64,000 nucleotides of DNA from DATKWD01 sp963704815. Lineage in GTDB: Bacteria > Actinomycetota > Acidimicrobiia > Acidimicrobiales > Salinilacustritrichaceae. The translations under genes and the position numbers were made by a program. The notes beneath the pieces were generated by a model, which was given only the letters and a program-made list of their open reading frames with translations, searched no databases and was not told the DNA's origin. The stretch covers positions 186,001 through 250,000 of the forward strand of contig CAVPHU010000003.1 of NCBI GenBank assembly GCA_963704815.1, read 5' to 3'. This document shows positions 55,737 through 64,000 of this stretch, in pieces; positions within the stretch are counted from its first letter, which is position 1; each line of letters starts with the position of its first letter.

Positions 55737-55964
55737 TCAGGGGCCATCGAGCACGGCATCGGCCCACGCGAGCTCGACATCGCTCAGGGCGCCGTGCTCG
55801 GCCTCCCAGGCCCTGACCTCAGCCAGTCCCGTCTCGATGATGAGCGCCCGTTCGGCAGCGGCGTTCAACCAAGCCGACAGACTGACGCCGCTCCGGCCGG
55901 CTGCCGAGGCCGCCGCCTTCGCCACCGACTCTTCGAGCGCCACCGACAGCTTCTTCACGGGCAT
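55737..55964 (-). CDS. VapB-like ribbon-helix-helix antitoxin
   Basis: The product has 75 residues from ATG 55964; an in-frame GTG at 55982 would add six residues. The N-terminus KKLSVALEESVAKAAASAAGRSGVSLSAWLNAAAERAL is a typical ribbon-helix-helix DNA-binding fold. The C-terminal tail (VRAWEAEHGALSDVELAWADAVL) would wrap the toxin. The pair probably autorepresses its own promoter. Confidence 0.8.
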   Translation of the reverse strand: MPVKKLSVALEESVAKAAASAAGRSGVSLSAWLNAAAERALIIETGLAEVRAWEAEHGALSDVELAWADAVLDGP

Positions 55965-56008
55965 GGAACTCAACGGTAGCACCCGCTTCCTACCACTCGT
56001 CGGTCGGC

Positions 56009-57259
56009 TCAGCCGGCGTCGCGGCCGAGGGGAAGCTCGCGGATGTCACCGGCGGCCCGCTTGGCGACGAGATGTTCGCCTTCGCCGAGTTCGTGTGCGC
56101 GGTCGGTCGTCACACCGAGGCCGGCGTCGCCGCGGAGCCGTTGGATCTCGTCCAACTGCTTCTCGAGCATGCGGCGGCGCTTCCCGGTGAGGTCCTCGAA
56201 GCCGTTGTTGAGCGTGCGCAGCTGCTTGGAGACCTTGTCGAGGTGCTCGGAGAATCGCTCCCACTGGTCGGTCACCCCGCCGAGGCAGCGAAGGATCTCG
56301 TCGCTGGTGCGCTCGAGCTGGAAGTGGTCCACCGCCTGGCGGATCACGGCGAGCACGGCGAACAGGCTCGAAGGTGAGCACAGCACGATCTTCTGGGCCT
56401 GGGCCTCGTCGATGATCGTGCGGTCGTGCTCGTGGAGGAACGAGAACACCGACTCGTTCGGGATGAACAGCAACACGCAGTCGACGGTGTCGCGGGCGTC
56501 GATGTAGTCGCGAGCGGACACCTCCTTCATCCGCGCTCGCACGTCGCGGAGGAACGCCTTGGTGAACTTGGCCGCGGCCTCGTCGGACTCGGCTTCGAGG
56601 ACCCGCAGGTAGTTGTCGACGGGGAACTTGACGTCCATCCGGACCTCCATGCCACGAGGCAGGAGGAAGCTGATGTCGGGGATCGAGCCCGAGCCGAGGG
56701 CCTTCTGGCGGCGATAGTTGACGCCTTCGACGAAGCCGGCGGACCTCAGCACGTCTTCGGCCATGCGCTCGCCCCACTGGCCGCGTTGCTTGGGGTTGGC
56801 CAGCGCCTCTCGCAGGTGCTGGGTGGTGGCTTCGAGGCTCGAGCTCGCCTGGGCCACCGTCTGGAGGCGGGCGACGACGGTGCCGTGCTGCTCGGCCGAC
56901 CGTTCCTGGAGCGCGTTGACGAGCTCGCCGATCCGGGTGAGCTCGACCCCGACGGCGGTGACCTGTTCGGAGAACTGGGTCGACCGCAGATCGAGCTCGC
57001 GCGAGCCAGCGGCCGCGGTGTCGCCGAGCTTGTCGGACGCGACGTCGAGCACCGTCCGAACGGTGGCGTCGCGCTCGACCGCCAGCGTCTCGGCAGCCCG
57101 CAACGTGGTGGCGTCGACCGCGGCCTGCACCGCGGCATCGACCGCCAAGCGGCTCTCGGCCGCCGTCTGCCGACGCACCTGCGCACCGACGAGGACGGCC
57201 GCACCGACGGCGGCGAGGGCCGCAGCGAGCAGGGCGATGAGGACAGCGATCAGCCACAC
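56009..57259 (-). CDS. rmuC: DNA recombination protein RmuC
   Basis: RmuC limits DNA inversion at short inverted repeats. The product has 416 residues from GTG 57259. This start places the promoter box 29 bases upstream, whereas a frame opening at 57289 would lie inside the box. A membrane anchor at about residues 2-23 is followed by a coiled coil and then the nuclease-like domain. That domain has LREALANPKQRGQWGERMAEDVLR, GSIPDISFLLP, MDVKFPVDNYLR, DCVLLFIPNESVFSFL and DKVSKQLRTLNNGFEDL. The DNA-damage-like promoter fits its role. Confidence 0.93.
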   Translation of the reverse strand: MWLIAVLIALLAAALAAVGAAVLVGAQVRRQTAAESRLAVDAAVQAAVDATTLRAAETLAVERDATVRTVLDVASDKLGDTAAAGSRELDLRSTQFSEQVTAVGVELTRIGELVNALQERSAEQHGTVVARLQTVAQASSSLEATTQHLREALANPKQRGQWGERMAEDVLRSAGFVEGVNYRRQKALGSGSIPDISFLLPRGMEVRMDVKFPVDNYLRVLEAESDEAAAKFTKAFLRDVRARMKEVSARDYIDARDTVDCVLLFIPNESVFSFLHEHDRTIIDEAQAQKIVLCSPSSLFAVLAVIRQAVDHFQLERTSDEILRCLGGVTDQWERFSEHLDKVSKQLRTLNNGFEDLTGKRRRMLEKQLDEIQRLRGDAGLGVTTDRAHELGEGEHLVAKRAAGDIRELPLGRDAG

Positions 57260-57266
57260 ATCGATC

Positions 57267-57288
57267 AGTATCCCCAGGGGGTGTGACA
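57267..57288 (-). promoter_or_regulatory. RecA-NDp/PafBC-like promoter element, copy 3, in front of rmuC
   Basis: On the minus strand TGTCACAC (57288-57281), eight bases, then GATACT (57272-57267). The GTG start of rmuC is 29 bases after the first T. GATACT is the closest of the three to a TANNNT box. The element overlaps the short region shared with the divergent amidase gene. Confidence 0.65.
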
Positions 57289-57297
57289 CTTACGGGG

Positions 57298-58410
57298 ATG
57301 AGCACCTTCATCCAGCGCCTCGACGCCCCACCCGGCGACGGGCCGCGGCTCGCGGTGAAGGATCTCATCGACGTGGCCGGCTGGCCCACCACCGCGGGGA
57401 GTCGAGCCGTCGCCGACACCGCCGAACCGGCCGACCACGATGCGGCGGTGGTCGTCCGGGCGCGCGCCGCCGGCGCGCGGATCGTGGGCAAGGCCAACCT
57501 GCACGAGTTGGCCTACGGGGGCACCGGGGTCAACGACACATTCGGGACCCCGGCCAACCCCATCGACCCGTCGCTCATCCCCGGGGGTTCGTCGTCGGGA
57601 TGTGCCGTCGCCGTCGCGACCGACGAGGCCGACCTGGCCATCGGCACCGACACCGCAGGCTCGATCCGCACGCCGTCGGCGTGCTGCGGGACCGTGGGGC
57701 TCAAGACGACCTACGGACGGATCCCGACCGAGGGCATCCGCCCGCTGGCCCCCAGCCTCGACACCGTGGGCCCGATGGCCCGCACGGTGGCCGACGTCGG
57801 ACGCGGTCTTGCGCTGCTCGATCCCGCGTTCGACCCCGACGCGGACCTCGAGGTCCCCGCCTCGATCGCTCGGCTGCGCCTGCCCGATGTCGACCCCGCC
57901 GTCGACCGGGCGATCGACGAGGCCCTGGCCCGGACCGACCTCACGGTGACGACCATCGAGATCGAGGCCTGGCAACTGGCGACCGACGCAGCCATCACCG
58001 TGCTGCTCGCCGAGGCGGCCATCGTGAACGGCACGCTGCTCGAGCACCACCGGCACCTGCTCGGCGCCGACGTGGTCGAGCGGATCGAGATCGGATCGAC
58101 GATCGGAGGCGCCCACCTTCGTGACGCGCTGACCTTCGCCCGGATCTGGCGGCACCAGCTCCAGATCTCGCTCGATCGGTTCACCGTCATCGCGATGCCC
58201 ACCCTGCCGGTGCTCGCCCCGTCGCTCGACGACCCCAACCCCCGCAACGGCGCGCACAGCGCGCCGATCAACCTGGCCGGCGTCCCGGCGCTGGCGCTCC
58301 CGGTCCCGACGGCCGGCCCCGTCCCGGCCTCGCTCCAACTGGTCGGCTCCCACCACCACGAAGGGCATCTCCTGGCGCTCGGCTCGGTCATCGAGGCATC
58401 GCTGCGCTGA
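57298..58410 (+). CDS. Amidase (amidase signature family)
   Basis: The product has 370 residues from ATG 57298. The catalytic triad is present: Lys21 in LAVKDLIDVAG, the cis-Ser in GGSSSG (96-101) and the nucleophile Ser122 in GTDTAGSIRTPSA. The remaining fold follows GatA-like amidases but it is shorter than GatA (about 490), so an amide or nitrile-derived substrate is more likely than tRNA. It is divergent from rmuC across a promoter region of 38 bases. Confidence 0.88.
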   Translation: MSTFIQRLDAPPGDGPRLAVKDLIDVAGWPTTAGSRAVADTAEPADHDAAVVVRARAAGARIVGKANLHELAYGGTGVNDTFGTPANPIDPSLIPGGSSSGCAVAVATDEADLAIGTDTAGSIRTPSACCGTVGLKTTYGRIPTEGIRPLAPSLDTVGPMARTVADVGRGLALLDPAFDPDADLEVPASIARLRLPDVDPAVDRAIDEALARTDLTVTTIEIEAWQLATDAAITVLLAEAAIVNGTLLEHHRHLLGADVVERIEIGSTIGGAHLRDALTFARIWRHQLQISLDRFTVIAMPTLPVLAPSLDDPNPRNGAHSAPINLAGVPALALPVPTAGPVPASLQLVGSHHHEGHLLALGSVIEASLR

Positions 58411-58427
58411 GGGCGTACCGTCGGGGG

Positions 58428-58868
58428 ATGCCCGGCATCAAGGTTTCGGTCGACATCGAGGCGCCACCTGGCGAGGTCTGGGAGGTCGTCGAAGACGTCG
58501 GTTCGCACGTCGACTGGATGGCCGATGCCGTCGCCATCCGCTTCACCAGCACCCAGACCCAGGGCGTGGGCACCACCTTCGAGTGCGACACCAAGGTCGG
58601 TCCCATCAAACTGATGGACCTGATGGAGATCACCGAGTGGAAGCCACGCAAGGCCATGGGGGTGCGCCACGTGGGTCTGGTGACCGGCGAAGGTCGATTC
58701 ACCCTCAAGAAGTTGCGTCGGGGCCGGACCCGCTTCACCTGGAAGGAGCGACTCGACTTCCCCTGGTGGCTGGGTGGACCGCTCGGCGAGCTGGTCGGGG
58801 GCCAGGTCGTGCTCCGGCGGATCTGGAAGAAGAACCTGCTGGGTCTGAAGGCGATCGTCGAGGGCTGA
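58428..58868 (+). CDS. SRPBCC (START-like) family protein
   Basis: The product has 146 residues from ATG 58428. The pattern KVSVDIEAPPGEVWEVVEDVGSHVDWMADAV with later GVGTTFECDTKVGPIKLMDLMEI and FTWKERLDFPWWLGG is a polyketide-cyclase-like SRPBCC fold that encloses a hydrophobic pocket. Ligand unknown. It starts 17 bases after the amidase gene and may be in its transcript. Confidence 0.8.
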   Translation: MPGIKVSVDIEAPPGEVWEVVEDVGSHVDWMADAVAIRFTSTQTQGVGTTFECDTKVGPIKLMDLMEITEWKPRKAMGVRHVGLVTGEGRFTLKKLRRGRTRFTWKERLDFPWWLGGPLGELVGGQVVLRRIWKKNLLGLKAIVEG

Positions 58869-58895
58869 ACGTGCCCCGCCTGCTGAACGTGCGGC

Positions 58896-59738
58896 TCAGA
58901 AGATGAGCGGCTGGCTCAGGGCAAGGGTGACGAGGAACAGCCCGACGGTCACCGTCGCCAAGGTGAGCGGAGCCACCCACTTCGAGGCCGTGCGGGGTGC
59001 GAACTCGAAGAGCGTCAGGCCGGCCAGATAACCACCGGCGAGCCCGCCGAGGTGCCCGCCGATCGAGATGCCGGGGATGGCGAAGGTGAACACCAGGTTG
59101 ATCATGAGCAGACCGCCGAGGCCCGAGTCCCACGGGCTGGTCCCGTTGGCCCGCTGGCCGGCGATCGCCGCGCCCATCAGGCCGAACACGGCCCCCGAGG
59201 CGCCCACGGTCAGCGCGGTCTGACTCACGAGCACGACGCCGAAGCTCCCACCCACGAGGCCGGCGAGGTAGAGCAGCGCGAAGCGCAGGCGGCCGACCGC
59301 GGGCTCGAGTTGTGACCCGAGGATCCAGAGCATCGCCATGTTGAATCCGAGGTGGAGCAGGTCGGCGTGCAGGAAGCCCGACGTGAAGACCCGGTACCAC
59401 TCGCCGTCGGCGACCAGCGGCTCGAACATGCCGAAGTCGGCCGACTGCTGCGGGTCGATGGGGAGCAATCCGAGTTGCCACGACTCCCCCGACGTCCCGC
59501 GGGTCAACACGAACACCGCCAGGTTCATCGCGATCAGCGCCGACGTGACCAGCGGCCGAGTGCGCAGCGACCCGGCGGTGTAGACCCGTTGCGAACCTGA
59601 TCTGGTGCACTCGGGGCAGTGGAACCCGACCGACGCCGGGGTCATGCAGTCGGGACAGATCGGGCGCTCACACCGCTGACAGACGACTCCTCCACGGCGG
59701 TCGCCGTGCCGGTAGCACGTCTGTACGGGGCTGGTCAC
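58896..59738 (-). CDS. Rhomboid intramembrane serine protease with N-terminal zinc fingers
   Basis: The product has 280 residues from ATG 59738. The N-terminal 45 residues carry Cys8, His11, Cys20, Cys23, Cys28, Cys31, His40, Cys41 and Cys44 (VVCQRCERPICPDCM and FHCPECT), a B-box/zinc-ribbon arrangement. Six membrane segments follow. The catalytic Ser181 is in TVGASGAVFG, the His229 partner in IGGHLGGLAGG, and HLGFNMAM (His129, Asn133) supports the oxyanion site. Cleaves membrane-anchored substrates. Confidence 0.93.
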   Translation of the reverse strand: MTSPVQTCYRHGDRRGGVVCQRCERPICPDCMTPASVGFHCPECTRSGSQRVYTAGSLRTRPLVTSALIAMNLAVFVLTRGTSGESWQLGLLPIDPQQSADFGMFEPLVADGEWYRVFTSGFLHADLLHLGFNMAMLWILGSQLEPAVGRLRFALLYLAGLVGGSFGVVLVSQTALTVGASGAVFGLMGAAIAGQRANGTSPWDSGLGGLLMINLVFTFAIPGISIGGHLGGLAGGYLAGLTLFEFAPRTASKWVAPLTLATVTVGLFLVTLALSQPLIF

Positions 59739-59771
59739 GACGTGGGACGGTATCGCCGTTCGCTCCGCTGT

Positions 59772-60553
59772 CTACGTCCCGCTGAAATCGGCCTTGCCCG
59801 GGCCGTGCTCGAGGAACGACGCCACTCCGACCGCGGCGTCGTCGGTGGCGAACACCTCCTCGAACAACTGCTGCTCGAGGTCGAGCCCGCCGTTGAGGGT
59901 GATGTCGAGGCCACGGTCGATGGCCCGCTTCGCCAGGGCGTGAGCCAGCACCGGGCCTGCTGCGAACTCCGCGGGCCGAGCTCGTAGGCACGGTCGTGCA
60001 AGTCGGCATGGGGGACGACCTCCTCGACCAGACCGAGACGCAGCGCCTCGGTGGCGCCCACCTGTCGCCCGGTGAGCACGAGCTGCTTCGCCCGGGCGGG
60101 GCCGATGAGGCGGGACAGCCGCTGGGTTCCTCCTGCGCCGGGGATGATGCCGAGGAGGATCTCCGGCTGACCGAGCTTCGCCTTGTCCGAGGCGATCCGC
60201 AGGTCACAGGCGAGGGCCAGCTCGCAGCCACCGCCGAGGGCGAAGCCCGCGATCGCCGCCACGGTCACCCGCGGGATCTCGGCGACGGCATCGAACGCCG
60301 CGCCGAACAGCCCGCCGATCTCGGCTGCCTCGGCCGGGCCCCCGAACTCGGAGATGTCGGCCCCGGCTGCGAACACCCGATCGCCGCCGGTCACGACCAC
60401 GGCACCCGGTGGGTCGTCGGTCAGCTCGAGTGCGGCCCGGTGGAGTTGTCGCAGCACCTCCTTGGAGAACGCGTTGACCTTGGGATGATCGAGGCGGAGG
60501 GTGGCAACGCCGTCATCGCGGCGCTCGACGTGGACGAGCGGAGCTTCAGCCAT
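59772..60553 (-). CDS. Enoyl-CoA hydratase/isomerase family protein (one-base frameshift)
   Basis: The start is ATG 60553. ATLRLDHPKVNAFSKEVL, GDRVFAAGADISEFGG and VTVAAIAGFALGGGCELALACDLRIA give the two oxyanion strands. QPEILLGIIPGAGGTQRL carries the catalytic Glu. The frame breaks near 59970; restoring one C in a C-run joins RAYELGPAEFAAGPVLAHALAKRAID, and the normal end is TAG 59772. The repaired protein has 260 residues, standard for a short-chain enoyl-CoA hydratase. Confidence 0.88.
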
Positions 60554-60595
60554 GGCCGACGACGCTAACCGAGCCGTGCCCGCGACCGGGAGGAC

Positions 60596-61555
60596 TCACT
60601 CGCTGCTGCGCACGGCCTCGACGATCTCGTCGGCCGCCGCCCACGGGTCAGTCGTCCCAGCCTCGATGGCTGCGGTGAGGCGATCGAGGACGTCGGCACC
60701 GGCACCCCGCCGGGCGAGGGCGAACAGGCGCTCGGACACGACGAGCTCGAGCTCGCGCCGAACCCGGTCGTGGCGACGCACCTGCAGCTCGCCCGAACGT
60801 TCGAGGTGCTCACGGTGCCGTCGAATCCGGTCCCACATCGTGTCCACGCCGTCGCCATCGACCGCGTCGGTCTCGACGATCGGTGGCCGCCACTCCCCCA
60901 GTTCGGTCATCTCGAGCATCCCCTCGAGGTCGCGGTCGCGTCTCTCCAGCGCCGGGACGGTCGGCCTTGTTGATCACGAAGACGTCGGCGATCTCCATGA
61001 GTCCTGCCTTGTTCGCCTGCACGGCGTCACCCCACCCGGGGTTCACGACCACGACGGTGGTGTCGGCCGCGCCGGCGACCTCGACCTCGACCTGGCCGAC
61101 GCCGACCGTCTCGAGGAAGACCCAGCCGAACCCGACGCGTCGAGCACCCGAACGGCCTGCGGGGTGGCCAGGGCGAGGCCGCCGAAATGGCCGCGGGTCG
61201 CCATCGAGCGGATGAACACGCCGTCGTCGAGGGCGTGCTGCTGCATCCGGACGCGGTCGCCCAGGATCGCGCCGCCGGTGAACGGTGACGACGGGTCGAT
61301 GGCGAGCACACCGATGCGGTCGGCATCGGCGCGAGCGACGCCGAGCAATGCGGCCGTGAGGGTCGACTTCCCGGCCCCCGGGGCCCCGGTGATGCCGACG
61401 GTGTAGCTGTGTCCCGCACGGCGGTGGGCCAGTGAACCAGCCTCACGAGATGCGGCGCCACCGCGCTCGATGATGGACAGCAGGCGGGCCACCGCGCGCC
61501 GGTCGCCACCGGCGGCCTTGGTCATGAGCTCGGACGGATCGTCGGTTCGGGCCAT
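60596..61555 (-). CDS. meaB: Methylmalonyl-CoA mutase-associated GTPase MeaB (ArgK) (frameshifted)
   Basis: MeaB guards the adenosylcobalamin cofactor of methylmalonyl-CoA mutase. The P-loop GAPGAGKST is at 57-65, followed by AIDPSSPFTGGAILGDRVRM and FIRSMATRGHFGGLA. Near 61130 one missing base restores GFGWVFLETVGVGQVEVEVAGAADT. Near 60936-60941 one GC restores ETRDRDLEGMLEMTELGEWRPP. The whole protein is then 320 residues. The mutase itself is not in the window. Confidence 0.88.
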
Positions 61556-61563
61556 CGAGACGC

Positions 61564-61828
61564 TCAGAGTCCCACCGGTGTCTCGCTGGGTTCGGTCGGG
61601 TCGGCGACGTTCACGACCTCGCGCGACGGCCGGGACGTGATCGCGCACGATGCGGCTGATCCCGGCCAGGAGGGCGCCGGACGAGGTGGAGCACCCGGCG
61701 CACGAGCCGCTGAGCGCGACCCGCACCACGCCCTGGGACGCATCGACCGACCGGAGGTCGATGGTGCCGCCGTCGCCCTCGATCGCAGGCCGCAGCCGAT
61801 CGATGGCGTCGGCGACTGCGGCTTCCAC
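61564..61828 (-). CDS. NfuA/NifU C-terminal-like iron-sulfur protein (frameshifted)
   Basis: The product starts at GTG 61828. The Nfu domain has IDRLRPAIEGDGGTIDLRSVDASQGVVRVALSGSCAGC with the cluster-binding Cys43 and Cys46. Near 61619-61625 the frame breaks in a GCGCG tract; restoring one dinucleotide gives VPAVAREVVNVADPTEP and TGA at 61564, for 88 residues. Such proteins deliver iron-sulfur clusters. It sits just upstream of meaB. Confidence 0.85.
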
Positions 61829-61872
61829 ACCGGCGATTGTACGAGCCCGGGTCGCCGTGGAACCCTTCGCCC

Positions 61873-63370
61873 GTGGCGCACGTGCTGGTGGAGGGGCAGA
61901 TCGACGCGGCGGAAGCGACCCGTCGCGGCACCCCGCGCGACGACGTCATCCGCGAGCGCCAGATCGGCCCCGGCCGCTTCGAAGCGGACGTGGGCCCGTT
62001 CCGGCAGTACGAACGCCGCTTCGAGGTCAAGCCCGACGGGACCATCAGGGACGAAACGACCTTCGTGCTCGACATCGGCATCTGGGGCGTGCTGTTCACG
62101 CCGCCGATGCGGGGAATGCTGGCCAAACGCCCAGCGGACTCGTCGAACCCGTGGTGGGCGCCACCGGACCGTCTCGACGCCCGCGCCGCGCGGGTCCTCA
62201 CCGTGCTGACGACGTTGTCGCTCGCCGTCGGCTACCTGGGCACGCTGCTCACCCAGACGATCACCTTCGCGGTCGACGAGTTCGGCGCCTCCAACAGCGC
62301 CCAGGGCGACACTCTCGCCGGGGTCCGGGTCGGCATCCTCCTCGCCCTCGTCATCACGTCGGCGGCCGATCGTCGCGGCCGCCGCAAGGCCCTGCTCTTC
62401 TCGGCCCTCGGCGCCTGCGCTGCTGACCATCGCATGCGTGTTCGCACCGAATCTCGTCGTGCTCGGTGTCCTCCAGACGTTGTCGCGCGGATGTGCCAGC
62501 GCGATGGGCATCCTGATCGCCGTCACCTCGGCCGAGGAGATGCCGGCCGGCAGTCGTGCGTACGCCGTGAGCCTGCTGGCGATGTGTACGGGTCTCGGCG
62601 CGGGCCTGGCGCTCGTGCTCCTCCCGGTCGCCGACCTCGGCCTCTCCTCGTGGCGCATCCTGTTCGCCGTTCCGCTGCTGTTCGTCCCCGCCATCATCCG
62701 GGTGGGCCGTGCCCTCCCCGAGAGTCGCCGATTTCGCGCCGAACACGACGAAGCGGCCGGACTCGCCGGTCACGGTCGGCGGTTCTGGCTGCTCGCCGGA
62801 TCGGCGTTCCTCGCCTCGATCTTCATCGCGCCCGCCTCGCAGTTCCTCAACGACTTCCTCCGGGACGAGCAGGGATTCTCGGCCGCCAGGATCTCCGTGT
62901 TCAGCATCTTCACCAATCTCCCCGGCGGCCTCGGCATCATCATCGCCGGCCGACTCGCGGACGTACGGGGGCGACGCATCGTGGGCGCGGTCGGCATGTT
63001 CGGCGGGGTCGGGTTCACCCTCCTGATGTACCTGGGCTCGGGCGCGAGCATCTGGGTCTGGTCGGTCCTCGGAGCGTTCATCGGAGCGGCCACGGTGCCG
63101 GCCCTCGGCGTCTACGGTCCCGAGCTCTTCCCGACTGCGGTGCGGGGAAAGGCCAATGCGGTGATCAGCATCGTGGGTGTGGTCGGCAGCGCCGCCGGCC
63201 TCATCCTGGCCGGCCGCCTCTCCGAGCGCTTCGATTCGTTCGGACCCGCTCTGGCGCTGCTCGCCATCGGCCCCGCGCTGCTCACGCTGCTCATCCTCAC
63301 TGCCTATCCCGAGACCGCGAGACAGGAGCTCGAGACGTTGAACCCCGAAGACCGGGCCGACCCCCGCTGA
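61873..63370 (+). CDS. MFS transporter with soluble N-terminal domain (frameshifted)
   Basis: GTG 61873 was chosen; an in-frame TTG at 61837 is possible. The first 95 residues (VEGQIDAAEATRRG, then VIRERQIGPGRFEADVGPFRQYERRFEV) form a soluble beta-rich domain unlike an MFS start. About 11-12 membrane segments follow, with the loop-2/3 motif DRRGRRKAL and loop-8/9 RLADVRGRRIVGAV. Near 62416-62421 one GC restores GACALLTIACVFAPNL. The likely cargo is unknown. It diverges from the NfuA-like gene across 44 bases. Confidence 0.82.
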
Positions 63371-63385
63371 CGGCAGAGGCACTTG

Positions 63386-63391
63386 TACGAT
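63386..63391 (+). promoter_or_regulatory. -10-like box upstream of the last gene
   Basis: TACGAT at 63386-63391 fits TANNNT and lies 9 bases before ATG 63401. No clear -35 box was seen. This implies a leaderless or very short leader, as for several other genes in the window. Confidence 0.4.
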
Positions 63392-63400
63392 CGCCTCTCG

Positions 63401-64000
63401 ATGCATCCCTCCCGACGAACGTTCCTCCTCGGTGCCGGCGCGGCGGTCGTGCTGGCCGCATGCGGCGAAGACGACAACGACGCCGCTGCCCCAACCGAGA
63501 GTCCCGCGCCCGGTGTAGGGGCGACGACCAACGGCCTCGACGGAGAGCTCCCACCGGTCGAGGCCACCGACCTCGAGCCGCTGCTCGGACCCCGCCTCGC
63601 CGAGCTGGGCCTCGTGCTCACCAACCGGGGCGGCCTCATCGACACGCGCAACGGGCAGTACCTGCAGTCGCCCAACGGCAACCACGTGGCGCTCTACGTC
63701 GAGCCGGCGGGCGAGTACTCCAACGACCAGTTCATCGACGGCATCCTCGAGGTCACGCTGCTCAGCGCGCCCACGATCTTCGAGCGCTGGCCGGCGGTCG
63801 AGAGCTATGACATCTGCCAGGAGCCGCGGCCCGAGGACGATCCGAGCGACGAACCCATCCCCGCCACGCAGATCTTCATGACCAACGAGCAGAGCCAGGC
63901 CATCGACTGGGACACGGTGACGACGGTCGACCTCATCGCCGGCACGCTCACCCAACCGAGGACCGTCGACCGGCTCACCGTGAGCCAGGCCCTCCAAGCC
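63401..64000 (+). CDS. Putative Tat-exported lipoprotein, incomplete at the window end
   Basis: The frame is open from ATG 63401 to the window edge (200 codons). The N-terminus SRRTFLLGAGAAVVLAACG combines a twin-arginine motif with a lipobox Cys, so export by Tat and lipid anchoring are likely. The mature part is acidic at first, then has VEATDLEPLLGPRLAELGL and NGNHVALYVEPAGEYSNDQFIDGI. I cannot name the family. The end of the gene is beyond the window. Confidence 0.7.
   Translation, partial: MHPSRRTFLLGAGAAVVLAACGEDDNDAAAPTESPAPGVGATTNGLDGELPPVEATDLEPLLGPRLAELGLVLTNRGGLIDTRNGQYLQSPNGNHVALYVEPAGEYSNDQFIDGILEVTLLSAPTIFERWPAVESYDICQEPRPEDDPSDEPIPATQIFMTNEQSQAIDWDTVTTVDLIAGTLTQPRTVDRLTVSQALQA

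Noticed and set aside
57283..57297. Upstream in-frame start for the amidase
   Set aside because: It lies inside the rmuC promoter element, and ATG 57298 begins the conserved family N-terminus.

Overview
The window is very G+C-rich, densely coded and strongly codon-biased. It carries several actinobacterial signatures: the 33-residue ribosomal protein bS22 (AURKAIP1/COX24 type), the metG-tatD-ksgA-ispE block, the tRNA-Gln/glmU/prs/rplY/pth block, and promoters resembling the mycobacterial RecA-NDp (PafBC) DNA-damage promoter. I infer an actinomycetote, perhaps an acidimicrobiial lineage; the class is a guess from gene style and cannot be proved from this sequence. It is ordinary chromosome. 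I saw no prophage, insertion sequence, CRISPR array or replication origin.

Layout. 1-3.6 kb: a minus-strand membrane operon (DUF4350, DUF4129, a polytopic protein, a ligase-like protein). 3.6-7.5 kb: two methyltransferases, galT and a LOG protein. 7.5-8.6 kb: badly damaged remains of the ergothioneine genes egtB and egtD. 8.7-14.2 kb: rsmI, a DUF192 protein, ychF, a PHP phosphoesterase, a lipoprotein, a HAD phosphatase and a cupin. 14.2-18.1 kb: an HNH (13E12-type) gene, an ECF sigma factor, and a PadR regulator with its membrane partner. 18.1-22 kb: leuA behind a leucine attenuator, a VOC protein and an enoyl-CoA hydratase. 22.1-34.9 kb: a nucleoside uptake and salvage locus (bmp-type binding protein, ATPase, two permeases, cdd, deoA, add, deoC, upp, phosphohexomutase, pnp, PfkB kinase). 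34.9-42.9 kb: aminopeptidase N, a phosphoesterase, a sugar epimerase, a membrane protein, an RNA methyltransferase and a glycosyltransferase. 42.9-54 kb: pth, rplY, prs, glmU, tRNA-Gln, a sigma/membrane-protein pair, a fibronectin-like secreted protein, bS22, ispE, ksgA, a barrel protein, tatD and metG. 54-64 kb: a small regulator-like gene, a DUF998 protein, vapBC, rmuC, an amidase, rhomboid, crotonase, meaB, an NfuA-like protein, an MFS transporter and the start of a lipoprotein.

Three things stand out. First, four promoters share an element (TGTCA-type box, fixed spacing, -10-like box) that matches the RecA-NDp/PafBC layout. They lie in front of an HNH nuclease, rmuC and two small uncharacterised genes, so they suggest a DNA-damage regulon. 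Second, leuA has a complete leader: a peptide with four consecutive Leu codons, two perfect hairpins and a T-run. Third, many conserved genes are broken by small indels. About 18 of these breaks are repaired by restoring one CG or GC dinucleotide in an alternating GC tract. This is more likely a systematic consensus error than biology, so most frameshifted genes below are probably intact in the organism. The egtB-egtD locus is different, with several large deletions and a nonsense codon, and looks like true decay or a misassembly.
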